A stretch of 64,000 bases of DNA from Sideroxydans sp. (GTDB lineage Bacteria > Pseudomonadota > Gammaproteobacteria > Burkholderiales > Gallionellaceae). A program made the position numbers and the translations under genes. Positions 1 to 9,027 of this stretch are shown here, piece by piece. How positions within the stretch are numbered: position 1 is the first letter of the stretch; each line of letters starts with the position of its first letter. The notes under the pieces were generated by a model. The model was not told where the DNA came from and did not search any database. It saw only the letters and a program-made list of their open reading frames with translations. The stretch covers positions 1 through 64,000 of the forward strand of contig DAIDAJ010000065.1 in the NCBI GenBank assembly GCA_027310665.1, read 5' to 3'.

Positions 1-76
1 AGAGGACTCGAACCTCCACAGTGTTGCCACCGCTAGGACCTGAACCTAGTGCGTCTACCAATTCCGCCATCTGGGC
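1..76 (-). tRNA. tRNA-Leu (anticodon CAG), 3' end cut by window edge
   Basis: Read on the minus strand, the sequence starts GCCCAGATGGCGGAATTGG and shows the leucine-type D-arm, a 5-bp anticodon stem CTAGG/CCTAG around the loop TTCAGGT (anticodon CAG, plus-strand bases 40-42), a long variable arm and a T-arm containing GGTTCGAGTCC. The long variable arm is typical of a class II tRNA. The acceptor 3' strand lies outside the window. It is divergent from rnr. Confidence 0.95.
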
Positions 77-121
77 ATTGCTTGAGGGTGCGCACTTTAA
101 TTGCTATAGGATTTTGTGTCA

Positions 122-2425
122 ATGACGAAAAAGAAAAAAAATATCCGCGAACTCGACCCGTTTCTGGAACGCGAACGCGAACAATACGAACACCCCCTTC
201 CCAGCCGCGAATACATCTTGCAGATTCTGGCGGAAAAGGGCGTACCACTGGAGCAGGACGAGTTATGCACCCTGTTGCAGATCGAGCACCATGAGGACGA
301 GCTGTTCCTGCGCCGGCTGCGCGCCATGGAGCGCGATGGCCAGATCATGCGCAACCGCAAGCGCGCCATTTGCGTGGTGGACAAGCTCGACCTGATCAAG
401 GGCAAGGTGCAGGGCCATCCCGATGGCTTCGGCTTCCTGATCCCGGAAGACGGCAGCCCGGACCTGGTGCTCAGCGCCAAGGAGATGCACAAGGCGTTGC
501 ACGGCGACACCGTGATGGCCCGCATCGGCGGCGAGGACAGGCGCGGCCGGCGCGAGGCCAGCATCGTCGAGGTGCTGGAGCCGGCCAATACGCGAGTGGT
601 CGGGCGCCTGTACGAAGAGCATGGCATCCAGTTCGTTGTCGCCGAGAACCGCCGTATCAGCCAGGACTTCCTGGTTGCGCCGGGCGAATCCGGCGGGGCC
701 AAGGCGGGGCAGGTGGTGATGCTGGAGATCATGCAGCAGCCCTCCAAGCATGCCCAGCCGATAGGCCGCATCGTCGAGGTGCTGGGCAACTATGCCGATC
801 CCGGTATGGAGATCGAGATCGCCCTGCGCAAGCACGATCTCCCCAATGAATTCCCGCATGACGCCAAGAAGCAGGCCGAAGCGTTCTCGCCCGAAGTGAA
901 GCCGGCCGATTACGCGGGACGCGAAAGCGTTGCCCAGCTGCCGCTGGTGACCATCGACGGCGAAACCGCGCGCGACTTTGACGACGCCGTGTATTGCGAG
1001 CCGAACGGCAAGGGGTTCCGCCTGGTGGTGGCCATTGCCGACGTGAGCGCCTATGTGAAATCCGGCGATGCGCTGGACCAGGAGGCGATCAATCGCGGCA
1101 ACTCGGTGTATTTCCCGCGCCGCGTCATCCCGATGCTGCCGGAAGAGCTCTCCAACGGTCTGTGTTCGCTCAACCCCAACGTCGAGCGCCTGTGCATGGT
1201 GTGCGACATGCAGATCAGCCTTGATGGCGAGATCGAGAAACATCGCTTCTATCCGTCGGTGATGTTCTCGCATGCGCGCCTGACCTACACGCAGGTCGCC
1301 GATATGCTGGCCAATCCGCAGGGCGAAAACGGGCAGAAATATGCCGAAGTCCTGCCGCACATCAACAACCTGTACAAGCTGTTCCAGACCTTGCTGCAGG
1401 CTCGCGAAAAGCGCGGCGCCATCGACTTCGAGACGGTCGAGACGCAGATGATCTTCAATGCCCAGGGCAAGATCGAGAAGATCGTGCCGGTGATACGCAA
1501 CGATGCGCACAAGCTGATCGAGGAATGCATGCTGGCGGCCAACGTCTGCGCGGCGGCTTTCCTGAAAGACCATCAGCACCCGGTGCTGTACCGCATCCAC
1601 GAAGGCCCGACGCCCGAAAAACTGGAAGCGGTGCGCGAATTCTTCAAGGAATTCGGCCTGCAGCTGGGCGGCGGAGACGATCCGCAGGCCAGCGATTATT
1701 CCAAGCTGCTGAAGCAGATCAAGGGCCGTCCCGATGCGGGATTGCTGCAGACCGTGATGTTGCGTTCCCTGCGCCAGGCCGTCTATGCGCCGGAAAACCT
1801 CGGTCACTTCGGTCTCGGTTACGAGGCTTATGCGCACTTCACTTCGCCTATCCGCCGCTATCCCGATCTGCTGGTGCACCGTGCCATCAAGGCCGTGCTG
1901 GAAGGCAAGCAATACAAGCCCAAACTCAAGTGGGCGGAACTGGGCGTGCATTGCTCGATGACCGAGCGCCGCGCAGACGACGCCACGCGCGACGTGGAAG
2001 CGTGGCTCAAGTGTTTCTACATGCGCGACCATCTGGGCAGCGTGTTCGACGGCAGCATCTCGTCGGTCACCGGCTTTGGATTGTTCGTGGCGCTGGACGA
2101 CCTGTATGTCGAAGGGCTGGTGCACGTGTCCGAACTCGGGGCCGATTATTACCACTTCGACCCCGCCAAGCACCAGATGCTGGGCGAACGTACCGGCAAG
2201 CGCTATCGCTTGGGCGACCGCGTGCGGGTGAAAGTGGTGCGTGTGGATATGGAAAGCACCAAGATCGATTTTGTGCTGGAAGGGGATACCGCGGCGCCAA
2301 GTACCGGTTCGAGCCACGATAATGTCGATATCGGTGCGTGGGGCGCGACCTTGCCAGGGAAGGCCAAGAAATCCGAGAAGAAGGCTGACAAGCCCTCCGG
2401 CAAGGCAGGTAAACGCCATGGCTGA
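122..2425 (+). CDS. rnr: Ribonuclease R (3'-5' exoribonuclease)
   Basis: RNase R degrades structured RNA 3'-5' in the cytoplasm. The 767-residue protein has the family order: N-terminal winged-helix region, cold-shock OB domains, RNB catalytic domain and S1 domain with a basic Lys-rich tail. The RNB acidic cluster is visible ([15 protein letters not shown], about residues 277-291) and the S1 domain lies near residue 640 ([16 protein letters not shown]). I place the start at the ATG at 122 because AGGA (108-111) sits about 10 bases upstream; an in-frame GTG at 116 would add two residues. The stop overlaps the rlmB start by 8 bp, so the two genes are very likely one operon. The rnr-rlmB pair is conserved in proteobacteria. 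Confidence 0.97.
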   Translation: MTKKKKNIRELDPFLEREREQYEHPLPSREYILQILAEKGVPLEQDELCTLLQIEHHEDELFLRRLRAMERDGQIMRNRKRAICVVDKLDLIKGKVQGHPDGFGFLIPEDGSPDLVLSAKEMHKALHGDTVMARIGGEDRRGRREASIVEVLEPANTRVVGRLYEEHGIQFVVAENRRISQDFLVAPGESGGAKAGQVVMLEIMQQPSKHAQPIGRIVEVLGNYADPGMEIEIALRKHDLPNEFPHDAKKQAEAFSPEVKPADYAGRESVAQLPLVTIDGETARDFDDAVYCEPNGKGFRLVVAIADVSAYVKSGDALDQEAINRGNSVYFPRRVIPMLPEELSNGLCSLNPNVERLCMVCDMQISLDGEIEKHRFYPSVMFSHARLTYTQVADMLANPQGENGQKYAEVLPHINNLYKLFQTLLQAREKRGAIDFETVETQMIFNAQGKIEKIVPVIRNDAHKLIEECMLAANVCAAAFLKDHQHPVLYRIHEGPTPEKLEAVREFFKEFGLQLGGGDDPQASDYSKLLKQIKGRPDAGLLQTVMLRSLRQAVYAPENLGHFGLGYEAYAHFTSPIRRYPDLLVHRAIKAVLEGKQYKPKLKWAELGVHCSMTERRADDATRDVEAWLKCFYMRDHLGSVFDGSISSVTGFGLFVALDDLYVEGLVHVSELGADYYHFDPAKHQMLGERTGKRYRLGDRVRVKVVRVDMESTKIDFVLEGDTAAPSTGSSHDNVDIGAWGATLPGKAKKSEKKADKPSGKAGKRHG

Positions 2426-3161
2426 GTCGCGAATCATTCACGGTTTCCATGCCGTCACCGCGCGCATCCGCCAGAACGCCGACAGCGTGCTGGAGGTGTT
2501 TGTCGATACCCAGCGCCGCGACCCGCGCGCGCGCGACCTGCTCAAGCTGGCCGAGAGCAACGGTGTGCGCGTCATTCAGGTGGACGGAAAACGTCTCGAC
2601 GGCATGGCTGGAAGCACCCGTCACCAAGGCGTGGCGGCGCGGGTGGATGCGGCGCAGAAAGTGCAGCACCTGGACGACGTTCTGGATACGCTGACCGAAC
2701 CTGCGCTGCTGCTGGTGCTGGACGGCGTGCAGGATCCGCACAATCTGGGTGCCTGCCTGCGCAGTGCGGACGCCTTCGGCGTGCATGCGGTGATCGCACC
2801 CAAAGACCGCGCGGTAGGCATCAATGCCACCGTCGAAAAAGTCGCCTGCGGCGCCGCGCAGACGGTGCCGTACATCACGGTCACCAATCTGGCGCGTACC
2901 CTGCGCGAACTGCAGGAGCGCGACATCTGGGTGATCGGCATGGATGGCGACGCGGAAACAAATCTGTATGATGTGGAGCACAAAGGCGCGGTGGCCCTGG
3001 TGCTGGGCGCAGAAGGCGAAGGCCTGCGCCGCTTGACCAAAGAGACCTGCGACCAGCTGGTGCGTATCCCGATGTTTGGCAGCGTGGAAAGCCTGAATGT
3101 CTCTGTGAGCACCGGGGTGTGTTTGTACGAAGCAAGAAGGCAGAGGGCAATCAAACAATGA
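2418..3161 (+). CDS. rlmB: 23S rRNA (guanosine-2'-O-)-methyltransferase RlmB
   Basis: This SPOUT-class methyltransferase 2'-O-methylates G2251 (E. coli numbering) of 23S rRNA using AdoMet. The 247-residue protein has an N-terminal substrate-binding domain (about residues 1-75) and the three SpoU motifs: [20 protein letters not shown] near 97-116, [10 protein letters not shown] near 195, and [12 protein letters not shown] near 222. The length fits the family. The ATG at 2418 overlaps the end of rnr, which suggests translational coupling. Confidence 0.97.
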   Translation: MAESRIIHGFHAVTARIRQNADSVLEVFVDTQRRDPRARDLLKLAESNGVRVIQVDGKRLDGMAGSTRHQGVAARVDAAQKVQHLDDVLDTLTEPALLLVLDGVQDPHNLGACLRSADAFGVHAVIAPKDRAVGINATVEKVACGAAQTVPYITVTNLARTLRELQERDIWVIGMDGDAETNLYDVEHKGAVALVLGAEGEGLRRLTKETCDQLVRIPMFGSVESLNVSVSTGVCLYEARRQRAIKQ

Positions 3162-3179
3162 CGTGATAGGGGGATGGAG

Positions 3180-3392
3180 ATGCAGAAGTTCGATTTTTCG
3201 ATTCTGACCCGCGACGGTCAAAGAGTGGAAAGCGTGGTGATCGCTGGAAATGATGAGGCCGAAGCGGAACGCAAGCTGCGCCAGATGTACCGCTATTGCG
3301 AAATTGTGAGTTGCAACGCCAAAAACGCAGGGGACGGCAAGGCGCAGCAAGTGATGTCGGTCGAGGATATCCTGTCGCTGATATCCAAGTGA
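3180..3392 (+). CDS. Small conserved-looking hypothetical protein (70 aa)
   Basis: I do not recognise this gene. It encodes an acidic/basic soluble protein beginning MQKFDFSILTRDG, with no signal peptide or membrane segment. I chose the ATG at 3180 because AGGGGG (3168-3173) lies 6 bases upstream; the ATG at 3174 would directly abut that Shine-Dalgarno sequence. It follows rlmB by 18 bases on the same strand and may be co-transcribed with it. It ends 14 bp before the convergent ParA gene. Confidence 0.7.
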   Translation: MQKFDFSILTRDGQRVESVVIAGNDEAEAERKLRQMYRYCEIVSCNAKNAGDGKAQQVMSVEDILSLISK

Positions 3393-3406
3393 TCCCCCGG
3401 CAGGTC

Positions 3407-4174
3407 CTACTCGATAAAGCCGTCCGCCAGTAGCTCTTTCAGCAGGTCGTTGTAATCATGCGCTCCGCGGCTCTCCGGCGCATGCTCGAAGACGGTCTTG
3501 TTCATTGCCGGACTTTCGGCCAGGCTGACGTTCTCCGAGATTCGGGTACGGCAGACATCGGCGCCGAAGTGCTCCTCTACCAGCTTTAACACATCCCAGG
3601 CCATGCGCCGCCGGCCATCGAAGCGCGTGAGCAAGTAACGGCGGTTGACGCGCCGCTTGAGCACCTGCTCCAGGGCGTTCAGGGTCTTTTCGATCTGGAG
3701 CGCGCCCTTGGTGGAGAGGTGATCTGCCGAAATAGGAACGATCAGCCCGCTGCAGGCGAAGATCGCGTTCAACGACAGCACGCCGACCATCGGGTTGCAG
3801 TCGATCACCACCGGGTTGTCCCTGCCGCCGTAGCGTTCGGTCTGCAGCGCGCTGTTGAGCTTGTTCACCACATTGAAACCCTTGCCATACAGCGCGTCCA
3901 CCTTGGAAAGCTCGGTGTGGGCGGGAATGACCCTGATCGAGCTGGATGATTCCTTGACCAGCTGGCACAGGGGGCGGTTGCTCTGGAACATGCTCAATAC
4001 CGTTTCGGCGCCGGATTTTGCGGTGACGTTGGCGATGGCGCTGAGTTGCGCCTGCGGATCCAGGTCGATACCGTATGTCGCGCGTCCGATGCGTGACAGG
4101 GCGGCGGCGAGATTGACGGCGGTCGTGGTCTTGCCGACACCGCCTTTTTGATTGAAGACTGCAATGATGCTCAT
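3407..4174 (-). CDS. ParA/Soj-type P-loop ATPase (orphan)
   Basis: This protein belongs to the MinD/ParA family of deviant-Walker ATPases that position DNA or protein cargo. The 255-residue protein starts MSIIAVFNQKGGVGKTTTAV, with the deviant Walker A (KGGVGKTT), followed by a switch-I like GIDLDPQAQ near residue 36 and VVIDCNPMVG (Walker B region) near 123. No parB-like gene lies beside it, so it is probably not the main chromosome partition pair; its cargo cannot be told from the sequence. It is convergent with the small protein upstream and transcribed singly. Confidence 0.88.
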   Translation of the reverse strand: MSIIAVFNQKGGVGKTTTAVNLAAALSRIGRATYGIDLDPQAQLSAIANVTAKSGAETVLSMFQSNRPLCQLVKESSSSIRVIPAHTELSKVDALYGKGFNVVNKLNSALQTERYGGRDNPVVIDCNPMVGVLSLNAIFACSGLIVPISADHLSTKGALQIEKTLNALEQVLKRRVNRRYLLTRFDGRRRMAWDVLKLVEEHFGADVCRTRISENVSLAESPAMNKTVFEHAPESRGAHDYNDLLKELLADGFIE

Positions 4175-4232
4175 ACTGCGTGGATTCTAGCCGAAATCGG
4201 AGTCGTGGATGAGTGTATAGGTTGTTGCAAGG

Positions 4233-4255
4233 AAAAGCCCAGCCCGCTGGGGGCT
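4233..4255 (-). terminator. Rho-independent terminator after the DUF1161 gene
   Basis: On the minus strand, CCCAGC and GCTGGG form a 6-bp stem with flanking AG/CT pairs, followed by TTTT. It sits 17 bases beyond the stop of the DUF1161 gene and before the ParA start. Confidence 0.6.
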
Positions 4256-4271
4256 GAGCCGACAAGCGGTA

Positions 4272-4538
4272 TCAATTGCGTTTGTAGATGATTTGCTTGG
4301 TATCGCCCTCGCAGGTGCCCACCACTTTTCCGTCCGTTTCTTTGGCGGGCGCGGCCGCGGCACCGGATGCCGCGGTTGACGCTGCGTCAGGCTGTGCGAC
4401 GGGAACGATTTCAAGGGAATATGAAGTGACGCCCTTGGCCTGCAGCTTGGCATCGATCTGCGACTTGAGATCCTCGCAAGAGGCGAAAGCGGAAACGGAG
4501 AAACTCAAAAGACATGCTGTAAGTAGTAATTTGCGCAT
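4272..4538 (-). CDS. DUF1161 family secreted protein
   Basis: This is an 88-residue exported protein of unknown function. A signal peptide (MRKLLLTACLLSFSVSAFA) is followed by a short domain with two cysteines (SCEDL near residue 20 and GTCEGD near 76), the pattern I associate with DUF1161. An Ala/Pro-rich insert separates the two halves. The start at 4538 is chosen because GGAG lies 6-7 bases upstream and it begins the signal peptide; upstream in-frame starts would add 15 residues. It is probably periplasmic and has its own terminator. Confidence 0.72.
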   Translation of the reverse strand: MRKLLLTACLLSFSVSAFASCEDLKSQIDAKLQAKGVTSYSLEIVPVAQPDAASTAASGAAAAPAKETDGKVVGTCEGDTKQIIYKRN

Positions 4539-4609
4539 ATACGGCTCCTTAGCTGGATTGAGAAAAGACACCTGCCTTGCCAAATGCCCCGGACGCAGCG
4601 AAGCGTGTT

Positions 4610-5107
4610 TCAGGGCATCAACTCTTCGATCTTGCGGTTTGCTCCCTGCAGTTTCTTGAACAGCGCAAGCAACAGCGCCTTGTCCATGTACACGATCGCT
4701 TCTCCCCGCAGGCGATCGATACCGGTCTTGTTGATTTCAGCCGCAATCACTTGCCCGTCGGCAACCACGGTTGCGGAGCGCGAGATGTTCTCGTTGGCAA
4801 AGTACATGCCCTCGCCGATGCATTCGCCGCTGCGTATCGTTCCGACGATCTTCTTGTTGTAATAGACGGTGGCCGTGCCATAAAGAACGACGTAAAGGAC
4901 ATTCATGTCGTCCCCCTCCCTGGTGATGCAATCTCCCGCAGAGAAGGTCCGGATATCGGTCTGTTCCGAGATGGGCTTCAGCCATTCGCTGGGAATGGGG
5001 TCGAAGAAAGAACATTTGCGCAGTTCATGGAAACGGTCGCTGGAGACCTCATCGAGGCGTTTGGAATAACTGGCCAGGCTGGCCTGGACGGCGTCAATTT
5101 CGTTCAT
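4610..5107 (-). CDS. Cyclic nucleotide-binding domain protein
   Basis: A 165-residue protein consisting of an N-terminal helical part and one cyclic nucleotide-binding (CAP-type) domain, about residues 35-150. The phosphate-binding cassette reads GECIGEGMYFANENISRSAT, retaining the Gly-Glu and Arg-Ser-Ala-Thr core. There is no DNA-binding or enzymatic domain, so it may act as a stand-alone sensor or protein partner. A good Shine-Dalgarno (GGGGAGG) precedes the ATG. It is divergent from the DUF3025 gene across a 110-bp gap. Confidence 0.85.
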   Translation of the reverse strand: MNEIDAVQASLASYSKRLDEVSSDRFHELRKCSFFDPIPSEWLKPISEQTDIRTFSAGDCITREGDDMNVLYVVLYGTATVYYNKKIVGTIRSGECIGEGMYFANENISRSATVVADGQVIAAEINKTGIDRLRGEAIVYMDKALLLALFKKLQGANRKIEELMP

Positions 5108-5217
5108 TTTTCCTCCCCGTCGGGTCCAATCCCTGACGCGATCTGGCGAATATTGTGCAACTTACCATAAGCGCTGAAGAATGTGTTGCACAGCGCGATT
5201 GCGCTAAACTAGCCCCC

Positions 5218-6063
5218 ATGAAACCGATCCCGGAATGGAACAAGGAAGCTTTGCCGCATACGCCCGCTTTTGCTCCCTTGCATTCCATCGTCATGCGCCT
5301 TGAACCGGATGGATTCCCGACCGTGCAAGACTGCAACGCGCTGCTGGCCGCACAACGCCCGGCCATAGAAGTGCATAGCGGGCAGCCCCTGAGCTTTGTG
5401 CCGCAGGAGTACGGAAAGCTTCCTTTCGATCTGCAGTACGAACCGCGCTGTTATCTCAAGGGGGAAGTGCCCACGCGAGCCGGCAACTGGCATGACCTGC
5501 TCAACGCGCTGGTGTGGCTGGCTTTTCCCCAGGCCAAGGCAGCCGTCAACGCCCGCCATTTCCGGGAACTGACCGAGGCGGGCGGCGCATCGGCAACCGG
5601 CCGGCGCGGGGCCGTGCGCGATACCACCACCTTGCTGGACGAATCGGGCGTCATCGTTGCTTATGCCGACGCGGAACTGGCCGGACTCCTGCGCGATTTC
5701 CAGTGGAAAGAACTCTTCTGGCGGAGGCGCGCTCAAGTGTTATCAGCTATGGGCTTTTACCTGTTCGGGCACGGCTTGTACGAAAAGGCACTCAACCCTT
5801 ATATCGGCCTGACCGGGCAAGGTCTGCTGCTGCCGGTGGAACCTGCGTTCTTTGCCTGGCCTTATAACCGGCAACTGGCGCATCTGGATGCATTGCTTGC
5901 CGACTACCTGAATTCGGGGGAACACTGCCGCAGCACGCGGGAACTGACGCCGGTACCTGTACTTGGTATACCGGGCTGGGCTGCGGATAATGAAAATGCA
6001 ACGTATTACGACAATACTGGATATTTCAGAACGGGTAGACATGGACGCCACGCAAACAATTAA
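5218..6063 (+). CDS. DUF3025 domain protein
   Basis: A 281-residue protein of unknown function that matches my recollection of DUF3025: an N-terminal region with PLSFVPQE, a central NALVWLAFPQAKAAVN segment, and a later segment containing GLYEKALNPYIGLTG. No signal peptide is seen. I chose the ATG at 5218 (MKPIPEWN), which matches how the family begins; the open frame extends 21 codons upstream without a better start. Its 3' end overlaps the next gene by 23 bp. Confidence 0.75.
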   Translation: MKPIPEWNKEALPHTPAFAPLHSIVMRLEPDGFPTVQDCNALLAAQRPAIEVHSGQPLSFVPQEYGKLPFDLQYEPRCYLKGEVPTRAGNWHDLLNALVWLAFPQAKAAVNARHFRELTEAGGASATGRRGAVRDTTTLLDESGVIVAYADAELAGLLRDFQWKELFWRRRAQVLSAMGFYLFGHGLYEKALNPYIGLTGQGLLLPVEPAFFAWPYNRQLAHLDALLADYLNSGEHCRSTRELTPVPVLGIPGWAADNENATYYDNTGYFRTGRHGRHANN

Positions 6064-6808
6064 AGCCCGACTCCCTGCCTGTTTGGTCTGCATGCTGCTG
6101 ATGACCGTGCAGGCGGCAGCCGGAGAATTTTCACAGGGCCTGGTCGGCGATGTCGGCGCGGGCGCCTATTACACGGGCCGCATCGTTCGCGGCGTGAGCG
6201 ATTTCACCACCGTTCTGCCTTACGGCGATTTCGAATACGGCAGGATGTTCGCAAGGGTCGATACGCTGGGTATCAAGACGCTGCGGATGGGGGACGGGTA
6301 TCTGGAGCTTGTAGGCAGGATCAGTCAGGACGGATTCGATACGAACACGCCCGGCCTGCTCGGTCTCAAGAAACGGGAAACCTCCATTCCTCTGGGGGTC
6401 GGCACCTTGCAGGTGACGCCGATGGGCGGCTTCATGCTGAATGCGTTCCACGACGTGCGCCAGTCCCAGGGGCAACTGTTCGAGGCCATCTATGCCGCCG
6501 AACTCGACCTGCCGCAGGTGAGTTTCTATCCCCTGCTGGGAGCAGAATATCAATCCAGTGAGTATGTGCGTTATTACTACGGAGTCTCTGCTCAGGAAGC
6601 GGCAGCCAGCCAGTATGCGCTGTACCAGCCTTCGGGATCGGTCAACGACTTCATCGGATTGATCGCCGATATCAAGCTGACCGATGACTACCATTTGAAC
6701 GGATATGTACGCCGCAAGTGGCTGGGTAACGGGATCGAACAGAGTCCTATCGTCAATCAGCGTTACCTGGATACGGGCTACCTTTCCCTGAGTTATCGCT
6801 TCAAATAA
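6041..6808 (+). CDS. MipA/OmpV-like outer-membrane protein
   Basis: A 255-residue predicted outer-membrane beta-barrel. A signal peptide (LPACLVCMLLMTVQAAA) is followed by alternating amphipathic strands and ends in Tyr-Arg-Phe-Lys, close to the usual C-terminal aromatic signature. The strand pattern (GAGAYYTGRIVRGVSDFTTVLPYGDF, then LLGAEYQSSEYVRYYYGVS) resembles the MipA/OmpV family. The ATG at 6041 gives a standard signal peptide; an ATG at 5990 is also in frame. The start overlaps the DUF3025 gene. The substrate is unknown. Confidence 0.7.
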   Translation: MDATQTIKARLPACLVCMLLMTVQAAAGEFSQGLVGDVGAGAYYTGRIVRGVSDFTTVLPYGDFEYGRMFARVDTLGIKTLRMGDGYLELVGRISQDGFDTNTPGLLGLKKRETSIPLGVGTLQVTPMGGFMLNAFHDVRQSQGQLFEAIYAAELDLPQVSFYPLLGAEYQSSEYVRYYYGVSAQEAAASQYALYQPSGSVNDFIGLIADIKLTDDYHLNGYVRRKWLGNGIEQSPIVNQRYLDTGYLSLSYRFK

Positions 6809-6824
6809 GAAGTATCGCCGGATC

Positions 6825-8129
6825 TCATTGTTGCCCGGCAATCAGCCCGGCGCAGCGTATCCCGCTCAGCACTGCGCCTTCCAGAGTGGCGGGGTAATCG
6901 CCCGCTGTGTAGTCGCCGGCCAGCAACAGACTGGGCAGGGCCGTCTGTTGTGCGGGCCGGTGCAGGCCGGGAGCGCAGCAGAAAGTGGCGCGCTTCTCGG
7001 CGATGACCTTGAACCATTCCGGCTGCTCGGTGATGCCGAACTCTTCGCCCAACTCCGCGATGACTTTTCGTGCCAGTTGCTCCTGGCTCAATTCCTGGTG
7101 TATGCCTTCCGCACTGATGACCGCCGCGAGCAGGCCTTTCTGATTCGCGATCTGCCCCTTGTCGAACAGCCATTGGCCGATTCGCCGGTGCAGGCCGAGC
7201 ATCGGGTGCGGCAGGGTGACATGCGCGGGATATTGCAGATAGACGGTATAGATAGGCTGATGGTCCAGAGCCTCGATCTGTGCGACAACGCCGGCAAGCC
7301 CGGCGATGGGGCGCAGCAATTTTGCGGCGACGCCTGCCGGGGCGGCACAGATGACATGGGAGAAGAAATGCGTTCCGTTCGCCGCGGCAAGTTCGATGCC
7401 TCCCTCTTTCGGGACGATGGAGTCCACGCCGCAGGAGAGATGCACCTTGCCCCCGTTTCGTTCGACGAATGCAGCAGCGCGTCGCGGGAACAGCGCGGTG
7501 AAATCGATGCGTGGCAACAGCATGTCGCTGTCCGCACGGGTTCGATTCAAGGCGTCGCGCAGCACGTTCAACAATACTTGCGCGGACGCCTTGTCGACAG
7601 GCGTATTCAGCGCGGCGATGCACAAGGGTTCCCACAGTTTGAAGGTCAGGTCGGCATCCTGCTTGTGGGCCACGAGCAGCTCGGTGACCGTCATGTCGCC
7701 GGATAATCGGAAATCCATGCGGCGCAACCTGAGCATGAAGCGCATGGCTTTCACGCGCTCGTTCCAGGTCAGTCCGTGCGCCTTGAGCAGCGCGGCCAGA
7801 AGGTGAAGCGGGGCAGGCAGGCGGGGCGCCCTGAGCGAAAACTCGCCATGCAGATCAAGCTGCAACGGCAGACGCAGGAAGTCCTGCTCGATACGACCGC
7901 CCACCAGTTCGATGAGGCGCTGTGTCTCGTGGTAGCAGCCCAGCAACAGGTGTTGGCCGTTATCGAGCTGGGTGTCATTGTGCAGCACGCCGCGCGCGCG
8001 GCCACCGAGTTGCCTGGCGCTTTCGAACACGGTAACCGGGATACCTTGTGCGGAAAGCTCGACCGCGGCTGCCATGCCCGCGTAGCCACCGCCGATGATG
8101 GCAGGGTTCAAAGCAGATTTCTCCCGCAT
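6825..8129 (-). CDS. hpnE: Hydroxysqualene dehydroxylase HpnE
   Basis: HpnE is the FAD-dependent last step of the HpnCDE route, reducing hydroxysqualene to squalene for hopanoid synthesis. The 434-residue protein begins with a dinucleotide-binding motif (AIIGGGYAGMAAAVELSAQG) and continues FESARQLGGRARG, as in phytoene desaturase-like amine oxidases. The C-terminal FAD motif LLLAGDYTAGDYPATLEGAVLSG is present. It is the last gene of prmB-hpnC-hpnD-hpnE. A hairpin separates it from hpnD. Confidence 0.93.
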   Translation of the reverse strand: MREKSALNPAIIGGGYAGMAAAVELSAQGIPVTVFESARQLGGRARGVLHNDTQLDNGQHLLLGCYHETQRLIELVGGRIEQDFLRLPLQLDLHGEFSLRAPRLPAPLHLLAALLKAHGLTWNERVKAMRFMLRLRRMDFRLSGDMTVTELLVAHKQDADLTFKLWEPLCIAALNTPVDKASAQVLLNVLRDALNRTRADSDMLLPRIDFTALFPRRAAAFVERNGGKVHLSCGVDSIVPKEGGIELAAANGTHFFSHVICAAPAGVAAKLLRPIAGLAGVVAQIEALDHQPIYTVYLQYPAHVTLPHPMLGLHRRIGQWLFDKGQIANQKGLLAAVISAEGIHQELSQEQLARKVIAELGEEFGITEQPEWFKVIAEKRATFCCAPGLHRPAQQTALPSLLLAGDYTAGDYPATLEGAVLSGIRCAGLIAGQQ

Positions 8130-8147
8130 GGGAGAAATGGTGTTTGT

Positions 8148-8176
8148 CCCCTCTCCCTAAGTGTTAGGGAGAGGGG
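8148..8176. repeat. Perfect 13-bp hairpin between hpnD and hpnE
   Basis: CCCCTCTCCCTAA (8148-8160), a GTG loop, and TTAGGGAGAGGGG (8164-8176) form a perfect inverted repeat in the 55-bp hpnD-hpnE spacer. There is no clear T-tract, so it may be a processing or stability element rather than a terminator. Confidence 0.8.
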
Positions 8177-8184
8177 ATTCCCGT

Positions 8185-9021
8185 TCAGTTCTTGAGCCAT
8201 GCCTTGAACGCCAGCCAGAGCTTGAAGTTCGGCGTCAGCGACACGCGTTCTTTCAGCACATGGCAGCCGCTGGCGACGATCTCCTGCAGTGTGGCCTGAT
8301 AGACTGCCGCCATGATGAGCCCGGCGCGCTGCGCTTTGCGATCCGCTGCGGGCAAATGATCCATCGCTTGCCGGTAGTAACGTCGCGCCCGCTCGATCTG
8401 GAACGCCATCAGCTTCTGGAAATTCTCGGTCTCGCGCGAATTCAGGATGTCCGCCGCGGTGACGCCGAATTGCTGCATTTCATCCATCGGCAGGTAGATG
8501 CGGTTGCGCCGCGCGTCCTCACCGACGTCGCGGATGATGTTGGTGAGCTGCAGGGCGATGCCGAGGTCGTGGGCGTATTTGAGCGTCTGTCGGTCCGTGT
8601 AACCGAAGATCTCCACCGACAGCAGGCCCACCACCGAAGCGACGCGGTAGCAATACAACTGCAGCGACTTGAAGTCCTCATAGCGCGTCTGTTCGAGATC
8701 CATCTCCATGCCGTCTATGATCTCCAGCAGGTGTTCCTGCGACAGGTTGAATTGCCTGACGACGGGAACCAGTGCCTGGGCCACCGGGTGCTGCGGCTTG
8801 CCGCCGCCATAAATGGCCGCGACTTCATTGCGCCACCAGTTGAGCGTGGTGCGCGCCACGTTGGCGTCGGTGCATTCGTCCACCACGTCGTCCACTTCGC
8901 GGCAAAAGGCGTACAGCGCGGTGATAGCGCGGCGCTTGTCCCCGGGCAGGAAACGGAAGCTGTTGTAGAAGCTGGAGCCGCTGGAGGATGCCTTGTTTCG
9001 GCAATATTCGTCTGGAGTCAT
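8185..9021 (-). CDS. hpnD: Presqualene diphosphate synthase HpnD
   Basis: HpnD condenses two farnesyl diphosphates to presqualene diphosphate. The 278-residue protein shows both Asp-rich squalene/phytoene synthase motifs: REVDDVVDE near residue 41 and RDVGEDARRNRIYLP near 165. The C-terminus contains FKLWLAFKAWL. It lies 6 bp after hpnC on the same strand. The squalene/phytoene synthase fold is shared with HpnC; the order and the YNSFRFLPGDKRRAITALYAF motif support the HpnD assignment. Confidence 0.93.
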   Translation of the reverse strand: MTPDEYCRNKASSSGSSFYNSFRFLPGDKRRAITALYAFCREVDDVVDECTDANVARTTLNWWRNEVAAIYGGGKPQHPVAQALVPVVRQFNLSQEHLLEIIDGMEMDLEQTRYEDFKSLQLYCYRVASVVGLLSVEIFGYTDRQTLKYAHDLGIALQLTNIIRDVGEDARRNRIYLPMDEMQQFGVTAADILNSRETENFQKLMAFQIERARRYYRQAMDHLPAADRKAQRAGLIMAAVYQATLQEIVASGCHVLKERVSLTPNFKLWLAFKAWLKN

Positions 9022-9027
9022 TTCAAT

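Noticed and set aside
263-2437. Long antisense open frame (724 codons) opposite rnr
   Set aside because: It mirrors the codon structure of rnr on the other strand, has no domain and no start signal. rnr itself is certain.
2067-3350. Antisense open frame across rnr/rlmB
   Set aside because: It spans two certain genes on the other strand and has no recognisable features.
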